64,000 nt of DNA from assembly GCF_002091755.1 (NCBI RefSeq), contig NZ_BDAI01000003.1, forward strand, positions 124,001-188,000. Direction: 5' to 3'. Shown here one piece after another: positions 50,665-57,891 of the stretch. Within the stretch, counting starts at the first letter, position 1. Each line of letters begins with the position of its first letter. Both the position numbers and the translations under genes were made by a program. The notes below the pieces were generated by a model. The model was not told where the DNA came from. It saw only the letters and a list, made by a program, of their open reading frames with translations, and did no database searches. Source of the stretch: Pseudomonas nitroreducens NBRC 12694. Its GTDB lineage: Bacteria > Pseudomonadota > Gammaproteobacteria > Pseudomonadales > Pseudomonadaceae.

Positions 50665-51669
50665 GTGACCCGACTGAGTCTGGAAGAACTGCGCGAATTG
50701 TCCGAGGCGATCCTGCGTCGCCATGGCTTCAGCGAGCCCCATGTGCAGGGCGTGACCGAGACTGTGCTGGCCGGCGAGCGTGATGGCTGCACGTCCCACG
50801 GTGTTTGGCGCCTGCTCGGTTGCATCCATACGGCGCGCGCCGGCAAGGTCTCGCTGGACGCTGTGCCAGAGCTGTCGGAACCGGCCCCGGCGCTGGTGCG
50901 GGTGGACGCCAAGGGTGGCTTCTCGCAGTGCGCCTTCGATCTGGGGCTGCCGAAACTGGTGGAAAAGGCGCGCAGCCAGGGTATAGCCGCGATGGCGGTG
51001 AACCACTGTGTGCACTTTTCGGCGCTGTGGGTGGAGATCGAGCGGATCGTCGCCCACGGCCTCGTGGCCCTGGCCGTTACGCCGGCCCAGGCTTACGTTG
51101 CGCCGGCCGGCGGGAAGAGGCCATTGTTCGGCACCAATCCCATCGCCTTCGGCTGGCCCCGCGCCGGGCAGAACCCCTATGTCTTCGACTTCGCCACCAC
51201 GGTCGTGGCTCGGGGGGAAATCCAGTTGCACGAGCGCGAGGGCAAGTCGATTCCGCTGGGCTGGGGGATCGATGCGCAGGGCAACCCCAGCACTGACGCA
51301 AGCGCCGTGCTCGACGGCGCCATGCTCACCTTTGGCGGGCACAAGGGCTCGGCGCTGGCGACCATGGTCGAGCTGATCGCCGGCCCGCTGATCGGCGACC
51401 TGACCAGTGCCGAGTCCACGGTGTTCGACGAAGGGACGAAGTCCTCGCCGTACCACGGCGAATTGCTGATCGCCATCGACCCGGCGCGCTTCCTCGGCGC
51501 CGAAGCGCCGCAGCACCTGGCGCGGGCCGAGACGCTGTTCGAGTCCATCGTCGACATGGGCGCGCGCCTGCCGTCGCAGCGGCGCTTTGCAGCGCGCGAA
51601 CGCAGCCTGAAAGAGGGCGTAGAGATCAGCGATTCGCTGTATGCCGACTTGCGCAAGCTGCTGGAGTAA
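50665..51669 (+). CDS. Ldh-family reductase, likely Delta1-pyrroline-2-carboxylate / piperideine-2-carboxylate reductase
   Basis: An NAD(P)H-dependent malate/L-lactate dehydrogenase-fold enzyme (DpkA-like) of 334 residues. The catalytic pair Ser44-His45 is in GCTSHGVWR, with Asp in YVFDFATTVVARGEI. It would reduce the cyclic imine formed from 3-hydroxyproline to L-proline. The start is GTG 50665 with GGAGGA at 50655-50660; the alternative upstream frame would lack a ribosome-binding site. It converges with the alpha-ketoglutarate semialdehyde dehydrogenase gene, as PA1252 does with PA1253 as I recall. Confidence 0.85.
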   Translation: MTRLSLEELRELSEAILRRHGFSEPHVQGVTETVLAGERDGCTSHGVWRLLGCIHTARAGKVSLDAVPELSEPAPALVRVDAKGGFSQCAFDLGLPKLVEKARSQGIAAMAVNHCVHFSALWVEIERIVAHGLVALAVTPAQAYVAPAGGKRPLFGTNPIAFGWPRAGQNPYVFDFATTVVARGEIQLHEREGKSIPLGWGIDAQGNPSTDASAVLDGAMLTFGGHKGSALATMVELIAGPLIGDLTSAESTVFDEGTKSSPYHGELLIAIDPARFLGAEAPQHLARAETLFESIVDMGARLPSQRRFAARERSLKEGVEISDSLYADLRKLLE

Positions 51670-51693
51670 CGGCACTTCCCTGTAGGCGCGCAT

Positions 51694-51721
51694 AAAAAAG
51701 CCCCGGCGCAAGGCCGGGGCT
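51694..51721 (-). terminator. Terminator of the hydroxyproline operon
   Basis: On the minus strand AGCCCCGGC (51721-51713) pairs with GCCGGGGCT (51708-51700) and is followed by TTTTTT (51699-51694). It lies 51 bases after the aldehyde dehydrogenase stop. The hairpin could also slow transcription of the convergent reductase gene, though it has no T-run in that direction. Confidence 0.85.
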
Positions 51722-51771
51722 GAGCATCGGTGCGGGACTGGCCGACAGTTCACTCCCGCGCCGACGAACCC

Positions 51772-53349
51772 TCAGCGAGTCACGGCGTTGCGTGTCGTCT
51801 CGCCATCCACCAGCCGCGCGATGCCCAGCGGGTTGGCGTCCTTCAATGCGTCTGGCAGCAGCGCATCCGGGTAGTTCTGGTAGCACACCGGGCGCAGGAA
51901 GCGGTCGATGGCGAGGCTGCCGACGGATGTGCCGCGCGCGTCGGAGGTCGCCGGATATGGCCCGCCGTGGACCATCGCGTCGCAGACTTCCACACCGGTC
52001 GGGTAGCCATTGATCAGCAGGCGCCCGGCCTTGCGCTCCAGCACCGGCACCAGGGCGGCGAAGTGTGTGAGGTCGCCCGGCTCGGCGATCAGCGTGGCGG
52101 TGAGCTGGCCGTGCAGGCCGTCCAGCGCGCGGCGCAGTTCGGCCTCGTCAGCCACTTCGACGACGAGGGTGGTCGGGCCGAAGACTTCTTCCTGCAGCAG
52201 CTCTTCGCCTTCCAGCAGCAGGCTGGCCTTGGCCTGGAACAGTTGCGGGAACGCCTGCCGGCCCTCCTGCGGCTGGCCGGCGAGGTGGCGCAGGCCGGGG
52301 TGGGTGAGCAGCTTGGCGATGCCCTTCTCGTAGCTTTTCAGAGTGCCGGCGTTGAGCATGGTCTGCGCCGGGCGCTGGCCGATCTCGGCGATCAGGTTGG
52401 CGACGAACAGGCTGAACGCGGGCGAGGCGATGCCGATTACCAGACCGGGGTTGGTGCAGAACTGGCCGCAGCCCATGACCACCGAATCCACCAGTTCGCG
52501 GGCGATCTTCTCGCCGCGCGCTTCCAGGGCGGCGGGCAGCACGAGGACCGGGTTGATGCTGCTCATCTCGGCGAATACCGGGATCGGCTGCGGGCGGGCG
52601 GCGGCCAGGTCACACAGCGCGCGGCCGCCCTTGAGCGAGCCGGTGAAGCCGACCGCCTGGATCGCCGGGTGCTTGACCAGCGGCTCGCCGACGCCAGCGC
52701 CGTAGATCATGTTGAACACGCCGGCCGGCATACCGGTGGATTCGGCTGCGCGGGTGATCGCCTCGCCGACCCATTCGGCGGTGGCCATGTGGCCGCTGTG
52801 GGCTTTCACCACGACAGGGCAGCCAGCAGCCAGCGCGGCGGCGGTATCGCCACCGGCGGTGGAGAAGGCCAGGGGGAAGTTGCTGGCGCCGAACACGGCT
52901 ACCGGGCCGACGCCGGTATGGTACTGGCGCAGGTCCGGGCGGGGCAGCGGCTGGCGTTCGGGCAGTGCGCGGTCGATGCGTGCGCCGAGGAAGTCGCCAC
53001 GGCGCAGCACCCTGGCGAACAGGCGCATCTGGTTGGCGGTGCGGCCACGCTCGCCCTGGATGCGCGCGGCGGGCAGGGCCGTCTCGCGGCAGACGATGGC
53101 GATGAAGTCGTCGCCGAGGGCTTCCAGTTCGCTGGCGATGGCGTCGAGGAACTGCGCGCGGCGCTCCGCCGGCAGCGCATTGTAGGCCGGGAAGGCGGCT
53201 TCGGCGGCGCAGGCGGCGGCGTCGACCTCAGCTTCGGTGGCCTGGAGGAATTCGCGGGGCAGGGCTTCGCCGGTGCTGGCGTCGAGGCTCTGCAGGCGGG
53301 TGGTGCCGGTGCCGATGCGTTGTCCGGCGATGAAGTTCTGGGCGGTCAT
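51772..53349 (-). CDS. Alpha-ketoglutarate semialdehyde dehydrogenase (NADP+)
   Basis: Oxidises 2,5-dioxopentanoate to 2-oxoglutarate, the last step of hydroxyproline breakdown. At 525 residues it is the longer type found in Pseudomonas hydroxyproline and glucarate clusters. The catalytic Cys is in MGCGQFCTNPG and the glutamate in PVFAEMSSINPV; FGASNFPLAFSTAGGDT is the characteristic N-terminal motif. ATG 53349 (MTAQNFIAGQRIG) is chosen; the open frame to 53628 is translated repeat. Equivalent to PA1253 as I recall. Confidence 0.92.
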   Translation of the reverse strand: MTAQNFIAGQRIGTGTTRLQSLDASTGEALPREFLQATEAEVDAAACAAEAAFPAYNALPAERRAQFLDAIASELEALGDDFIAIVCRETALPAARIQGERGRTANQMRLFARVLRRGDFLGARIDRALPERQPLPRPDLRQYHTGVGPVAVFGASNFPLAFSTAGGDTAAALAAGCPVVVKAHSGHMATAEWVGEAITRAAESTGMPAGVFNMIYGAGVGEPLVKHPAIQAVGFTGSLKGGRALCDLAAARPQPIPVFAEMSSINPVLVLPAALEARGEKIARELVDSVVMGCGQFCTNPGLVIGIASPAFSLFVANLIAEIGQRPAQTMLNAGTLKSYEKGIAKLLTHPGLRHLAGQPQEGRQAFPQLFQAKASLLLEGEELLQEEVFGPTTLVVEVADEAELRRALDGLHGQLTATLIAEPGDLTHFAALVPVLERKAGRLLINGYPTGVEVCDAMVHGGPYPATSDARGTSVGSLAIDRFLRPVCYQNYPDALLPDALKDANPLGIARLVDGETTRNAVTR

Positions 53350-53388
53350 GGGCGGGCTCTCTGGTGCTGGATTTCGGTGCGGCGAAGA

Positions 53389-53558
53389 GCCCCTCTCCCC
53401 AGCCCTCTCCCTGAAGGGAGAGGGAGTGTCCGAGTGGCTCGGGCTGTCGTGTACTCCTACGGGAAAAGGCGTCAGGCGGACCACGCTCTGCCCCTTCACG
53501 CAGAACCAGTCCCCTCTCCCTTCGGAGCGGGGCGCGTAGCCAGGGGTAGGGGGAGGGA
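53389..53558. repeat. GGGAGAGGG-type repeat, copy 6
   Basis: CCCTCTCCCTGAAGGGAGAGGG, then a 90-base linker unlike the others, then CCCCTCTCCCTTCGGAGCGG with the variant tail GGCGCGTAGCCAGGGG. It fills the gap between the aldehyde dehydrogenase and deaminase genes. Confidence 0.75.
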
Positions 53559-53614
53559 GTCGAGCGCACGGTTGTTTCGGTTTGCGCCGACTGCCCTCTT
53601 TCCGCAAGTCGCTA

Positions 53615-54532
53615 TTACAGCCCCACATCCGGCAGCTTCGGCCGATTCGCCAGTGCCTTGGCCATGATCGTCTCCACGTGCTCGCGGTCCGCGCCTTGCA
53701 GCGCCAGGCGCGGCGGGCGGGTGAGGGCGGTGCCGCGGCCGGCGATTTCTTCGCAGAGCTTGATGCACTGCACCAGATCCGGGCGGGCGTCGAGGTGGAG
53801 GATCGGCATCAGCCATTCGTAGATCGGCATGGCCTCTTCGTAACGACCGGCCTTGCACAGGCGGAAGATCGTTTCGCCTTCCTGCGGGAAGACGTTGGAC
53901 ATGCCGGAAATCCAGCCCTCGGCGCCCACCGCGATGCTTTCCAGCACCACGTCGTCGAGCCCGGCGAACAGGATGAAGCGGTTGCCCACTTCGTTGCGCA
54001 CGTCGATGAAGCGGCGGGTGTCGCCGGAGCTGTCCTTGAAGCAGACGATGTTCTCGCAGTCGGCCAGGGAGATGAGGATGTCCGGGGTGACGTCGTTCTT
54101 GTAGATCGGCGGGTTGTTGTAGACCATCACCGGCAGGTCGGTGCTGGTGGCCACGCTGCGGAAGTGCGCGGCGGTTTCATGGGGCTTGGAGGAGTAGACC
54201 AGCGCGGGCATCACCATGATGCCGTCGACGCCGACCTTCTGCACCGCCTTGGCCACCTGCGAGGCACCGTGGCTGGTGAACTCGGCGATGCCGCAGATCA
54301 CCGGCACGCGGCCGCCGGAGGCGTCCTTGGCGACTTCGGTGACGGCCATCTTCTCCTCGATGGTCAGCGAGGTGTTCTCGCCCACGCTGCCGCACACCAC
54401 CAGGCCGGAGACGCCGTCGCGCACCAGGTTGGAGATCACCTTGTGGGTGGCTTCCAGGTTGACCGAGAAATCATCGTTGAACTGAGTGGTCACCGCGGGG
54501 AACACGCCACTCCAATTGACCTTCTTGCTCAT
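53615..54532 (-). CDS. DHDPS-family Delta1-pyrroline-4-hydroxy-2-carboxylate deaminase
   Basis: A class I aldolase-fold lyase of 305 residues (dihydrodipicolinate synthase family). Schiff-base Lys166 is in VCFKDSSGDTRR and Tyr138 in MVYNNPP; the N-terminal GVFPAVTTQF and GSVGENTSLT are typical. In hydroxyproline clusters this enzyme deaminates and opens the pyrroline to give alpha-ketoglutarate semialdehyde. GGAGAG supports ATG 54532. A perfect 14-base palindrome lies 21 bases upstream of the start. Equivalent to PA1254 (LhpC) as I recall. Confidence 0.9.
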   Translation of the reverse strand: MSKKVNWSGVFPAVTTQFNDDFSVNLEATHKVISNLVRDGVSGLVVCGSVGENTSLTIEEKMAVTEVAKDASGGRVPVICGIAEFTSHGASQVAKAVQKVGVDGIMVMPALVYSSKPHETAAHFRSVATSTDLPVMVYNNPPIYKNDVTPDILISLADCENIVCFKDSSGDTRRFIDVRNEVGNRFILFAGLDDVVLESIAVGAEGWISGMSNVFPQEGETIFRLCKAGRYEEAMPIYEWLMPILHLDARPDLVQCIKLCEEIAGRGTALTRPPRLALQGADREHVETIMAKALANRPKLPDVGL

Positions 54533-54552
54533 GTTGCTCTCCAATTGTCGTA

Positions 54553-54566
54553 TTTCGTATACGAAA
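54553..54566. promoter_or_regulatory. Perfect palindrome, candidate GntR/FCD operator (site 1)
   Basis: TTTCGTATACGAAA is a perfect 14-base palindrome 21 bases before the deaminase start on the minus strand. The TnGTATACnA core is the style bound by FCD-domain GntR regulators. A 12/14 match occurs at 60533-60546 before the binding-protein gene. Confidence 0.6.
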
Positions 54567-54646
54567 CGTCTGAAGGAAATCCCGCAGCATTTCGTCGTCG
54601 GGTGCCGCTACGCGGCGAATCAGGGGTGGAATCGGTTAGGGGGAAA

Positions 54647-55678
54647 TCAGTAGCCGTTCGGCCAGGTATCCGAGAGCCGATAGCCTTCGGGCCAGGGATC
54701 GCTCGGGTCGAGCAGGTGCTGGTGGGTGCCGGTGATCCAGGCGCGGCCGGAAATGCACGGGTGGATCGCCGGTTTGCCGCCGACGCTGGTGAGGCCGTCG
54801 ATGCGGCAGTGGAACTTGGAATCGATGATCGAATGGCCGACGAAGCGCTCGCCATCCTTCAACTGGCCCTTGGCATGCAGCACCGCCATGCGTGCCGAGC
54901 AGCCGGTGCCGCAGGGTGAGCGGTCGATCTTGCCGGGGCGGATGACCACGGCGTTACGGCCGTGCAGCACGCCGTCGATGCGCTCCACCGGCGCGGTCAG
55001 CTGGCAGAAGGAGATATGCGCCCAGTCGTGGTTTTCCGGGTGCCTGAAGCCCAGTTGCTGGTTTGCCGCCTGGGTGATCTTCAGGCCGGTGGCGACCAGG
55101 TCGGCGGCCTCCGAGGCGTGCAGGGTGAAGCCCAGCGCGTGCGCGTCGGCCAGTACGAAGCTGTCGCCGCCGTAGGCGGTATCCACCTGCAGCGAACCGA
55201 GGCCTTCCACTTCGATCCAGGCATCGAGCTGGTCGGCGAAGGAGGGCAGGTTGCGCACTTCCACGCGCTGCACCTTGCCGTCCTTGCAGTCGGCCACGGC
55301 TTCGATCAGGCCGCCCGGCGCTTCCAGGGTCAGGCGCGTCTGCGGTTCCTGCATCGGCAGGATGCCGCTGTCCAGCAGCACGGTGCTGACGCACAGCGAG
55401 TTGGAGCCGGACATGGGCGGCACGTCCGCCGGCTCCATGATGATCCAGGCCATCTGCGCCCGCGGGTCCTTCGGCGGGACCAGCAGGTTCACGTGACGGA
55501 ACACGCCGCCGCGCGGTTCGTTGAGGACGAAGTTGCGCAGGGTGTTGTCGCTGGCGATGAAGCGCGACTGTGCCCACAGGGTGTCGCCGGGCGGCGGGGC
55601 GACGCCGCCGACGATGACGTCGCCGACCTCGCCTTCGGCGTGGCAGCTGACGACGTGGATGATCTTGCTCGAACGCAT
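54647..55678 (-). CDS. Proline racemase / hydroxyproline epimerase family enzyme with Ser/Cys active site
   Basis: A protein of 343 residues in the proline racemase superfamily. The first catalytic position, normally Cys in MCGHGT-like motif, is Ser90 (PMSGSNS), while the second, Cys256, is kept in DRSPCGTGCSA. Ser/Cys members are known among hydroxyproline 2-epimerases, whereas Cys/Cys and Cys/Thr pairs mark racemase/epimerase and trans-3-hydroxyproline dehydratase. Here it probably converts L-hydroxyproline to the D-epimer for the downstream dehydrogenase. GGGAGAA supports ATG 55678. Equivalent to PA1255 as I recall. Confidence 0.85.
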   Translation of the reverse strand: MRSSKIIHVVSCHAEGEVGDVIVGGVAPPPGDTLWAQSRFIASDNTLRNFVLNEPRGGVFRHVNLLVPPKDPRAQMAWIIMEPADVPPMSGSNSLCVSTVLLDSGILPMQEPQTRLTLEAPGGLIEAVADCKDGKVQRVEVRNLPSFADQLDAWIEVEGLGSLQVDTAYGGDSFVLADAHALGFTLHASEAADLVATGLKITQAANQQLGFRHPENHDWAHISFCQLTAPVERIDGVLHGRNAVVIRPGKIDRSPCGTGCSARMAVLHAKGQLKDGERFVGHSIIDSKFHCRIDGLTSVGGKPAIHPCISGRAWITGTHQHLLDPSDPWPEGYRLSDTWPNGY

Positions 55679-55708
55679 TGTCTTTCTCCCTACGTTGTGG
55701 AGCCCGGC

Positions 55709-55841
55709 CTCCCTCACCCCAGCCCTCTCCCAGAGGGAGAGGGGGCAGGCCGTGCCGGCTGATGCTGTGGTTTCATCCTGCACCGATCAGTCCCCTCTCC
55801 CGCTTGAGGAGCGGGGCGCGCAGCCAGGGTCAGGGTGAGAG
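55709..55841. repeat. Composite GGGAGAGGG repeat, copy 7
   Basis: CCCTCACCCCAGCCCTCTCCC and its complement, then the conserved linker GTGCCGGCTGATGCTGTGG and TTTCATCCTGCACCGA, then CCCCTCTCCC with the variant tail GGGGCGCGCAGCCAGGG. It lies between the ATPase and epimerase genes inside the operon. Confidence 0.8.
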
Positions 55842-55848
55842 GCTCTTG

Positions 55849-56571
55849 TCAGTTCACCGAACGGAGGAACTCCGCCGTCTCCGCCCGCTGCGGATTGCCG
55901 ATCACCTGCTCCGGCGTGCCGATCTCATGTACCAGCCCCTCGCGGAAGAACGCCACGCGGTCGGACACATCGCGGGCGAAGCGAATCTCGTGGGTGACCA
56001 GCACCATGGTCATGCCCTCTTCGGCGAGCAGGCGCATGGTGTCGAGCACCTCGCCCACCAGTTGCGGGTCGAGTGCCGAGGTGGCTTCGTCGAACAGCAT
56101 GTAGTCCGGCGACATGGCCAGCGCGCGGGCGATCGCCATGCGCTGCTGCTGCCCGCCCGAGAGCTTCTGCGGGAACACCTTGAGCTTGTCGCCCAGGCCG
56201 ACGTGCTTGAGCTGCTTCACCGCCATCGCCTCGGCCTCTTCCTTGGACAGGCCGAGCACCTTGCGCGGGGCGAGCATGACGTTCTCCAGCACGGTCAGAT
56301 GCGGGAAGGCGTTCCACTGCTGGAAGACGATGCCGATCTTCTGCCGCAGCTTGTTCAGGTCGGTGGTCTTGGCGTGGACCTCGATGCCGTCGACGCGGAT
56401 CTTGCCGCGCTGGATCGGCTCCAGGCCGTTGATGCACATCAGCAGGGTGGACTTGCCCGAACCCGAGCCGCCGATGATCGAGACCACCTCGCCCTTCTTC
56501 ACGGTCAGGCTGACGCCCTTGACCACTTCCAGATCGCCGTAGGCTTTGTGCACGTTGTCGATTTCAATCAT
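55849..56571 (-). CDS. Amino-acid ABC transporter ATPase
   Basis: The ATP-binding subunit (GlnQ/HisP class) of 240 residues of the hydroxyproline-cluster importer. Walker A is GGSGSGKST near 34-42, the signature KLSGGQQQRMAIARAL, Walker B YMLFDEATSALD and the H-loop VTHEIRFA. Its start overlaps the stop of the first permease gene by eight bases, so translation is coupled. Eight bases after its stop a GGGAGAGGG repeat begins. Confidence 0.93.
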   Translation of the reverse strand: MIEIDNVHKAYGDLEVVKGVSLTVKKGEVVSIIGGSGSGKSTLLMCINGLEPIQRGKIRVDGIEVHAKTTDLNKLRQKIGIVFQQWNAFPHLTVLENVMLAPRKVLGLSKEEAEAMAVKQLKHVGLGDKLKVFPQKLSGGQQQRMAIARALAMSPDYMLFDEATSALDPQLVGEVLDTMRLLAEEGMTMVLVTHEIRFARDVSDRVAFFREGLVHEIGTPEQVIGNPQRAETAEFLRSVN

Positions 56572-57214
56572 TTTCCTGCCACCTTTGTTCCAGCCGGGCG
56601 CCGAGGCGCGCCACGACCCAACTCATGAGGTAATAGATGACCCCGGCGATGCACAGCACCAGCAGGGGTTCCTGGATGCGCGTCACGATGGTCTGCGAGG
56701 CGCGGAGCAGTTCGACGATGCCGATCCACATGACCAGCGCGGTGTCCTTCATCACCCCCAGCACCAGGTTCAGCCAGCCGGGGAAGGCCACCCGCGCGGC
56801 CAGCGGCAGCACGATGTAGCGCAGGTCCTGCCAGTAGCTGAGGCCCAGCGAGCGGCTGGCGCGGCGGATGTTCGGGCCGACGGCGAGGATGCCGCTGCGG
56901 ATGATCTCGGTGCAGAACGCCGCCGCGTACACGCCCAGCACCAGGCAGCCGACGGTGAAGGCGCTCCAGTTCAGGCCGACGATGCTTTTCAGCGAGTTGA
57001 ACAGCACGAACTGGATCAGCAGCGGCACGCTGCGGAAGATGTCGAGGAACCAGCCGACCGGCATCGTGGTGCGCGGCAGGGTGGCGCGCAGCCAGCCCAG
57101 CACGACGCCAGCGAGGGTGCCGATGAGCATGGCGCCGACGGTCAGCTTGACGGTGACCCAGGCCCCTTGCAGCAGGAACATCAGGTCATTGACGGTGAAG
57201 CTCGTGGAAAACAT
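56564..57214 (-). CDS. Amino-acid ABC transporter permease (first)
   Basis: A HisM-class inner-membrane subunit of 216 residues with about five helices. The EAA-like motif is RRASRSLGLSYWQDLRYIVLPLA. ATG 57214 (MFSTSFTVNDLMFLLQGAW) is the natural start; the frame extends upstream inside the second permease gene but is not coding. It overlaps the ATPase gene by eight bases and follows the second permease by 11 bases. Confidence 0.9.
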   Translation of the reverse strand: MFSTSFTVNDLMFLLQGAWVTVKLTVGAMLIGTLAGVVLGWLRATLPRTTMPVGWFLDIFRSVPLLIQFVLFNSLKSIVGLNWSAFTVGCLVLGVYAAAFCTEIIRSGILAVGPNIRRASRSLGLSYWQDLRYIVLPLAARVAFPGWLNLVLGVMKDTALVMWIGIVELLRASQTIVTRIQEPLLVLCIAGVIYYLMSWVVARLGARLEQRWQEND

Positions 57215-57225
57215 GCGTGCTTCTC

Positions 57226-57891
57226 CTAGTAGCGGAACAGTCGCCAGCTCAGCAGGCGGGCGACCACCACGATGACCTTGGCGATGAGGTAATAGAGCAC
57301 CGCGGCCAGGGCGAAGTACTCGAAGGTGCGGAAGGTGCGCACGTTGAAGTCCTGGGTCACGCCGGTGAGGTCGTTGTTCAGGCCCACCACCACGCCCAGC
57401 GACGTCATCAGCACCGCCCAGACCATCTGGTTCGTCAGCGGGTAATAGACGATGCGCAGCAGCTGCGGAACGATGATCATCCGGTACGCCTGGAAGGCGC
57501 TCATGCCCAGCGAGCGCGCGGCGCGCATCTGGGTGTCCGGCACGGCCTTGAGGCCGCCGCGGAAGTTCTCCGCGAGGTAGCCGGCGTTGTTGAAGGTGAT
57601 CCCCGCCAGCAGCGCCACCCAGGAGCTGACGTGCAGGCCGAAGGAGCCCAGGCCGAAGTACAGGATGTAGATCTGGAACAGCGACGGCGTGTTGCGTGCG
57701 ATCGATACCCAGGTGTCGGCGAAGCCCTTCAGCCACGGATTCTTCATCTGCCGCATGACGGTCAGCAGCAGCGCGATGAGCACGCCGAGGATCATCGACA
57801 GCGCGGCGGTTTCCAGGGTTACCCAGGCGCCGCCGAGCATGTCCGGCAGGGCCTTGAAGGCGGAGCGCCAGTGGAAGCTGTAGTTGAACAT
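57226..57891 (-). CDS. Amino-acid ABC transporter permease (second)
   Basis: A HisQ/M-class permease of 221 residues. The EAA loop is MRAARSLGMSAFQAYRMIIVPQLLR and the start MFNYSFHWRSAFKALPDMLGGAW is typical. ATG 57891 overlaps the stop of the aconitase X gene (TGATG), so the enzyme and the transporter are translationally linked. With the other permease, the ATPase and the binding protein it completes a polar amino-acid importer. Confidence 0.92.
   Translation of the reverse strand: MFNYSFHWRSAFKALPDMLGGAWVTLETAALSMILGVLIALLLTVMRQMKNPWLKGFADTWVSIARNTPSLFQIYILYFGLGSFGLHVSSWVALLAGITFNNAGYLAENFRGGLKAVPDTQMRAARSLGMSAFQAYRMIIVPQLLRIVYYPLTNQMVWAVLMTSLGVVVGLNNDLTGVTQDFNVRTFRTFEYFALAAVLYYLIAKVIVVVARLLSWRLFRY

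Noticed and set aside
54647..55783. N-terminal extension of the proline-racemase-family gene
   Set aside because: The extra 35 residues are translated GGGAGAGGG repeat; the start at 55678 has a good ribosome-binding site.
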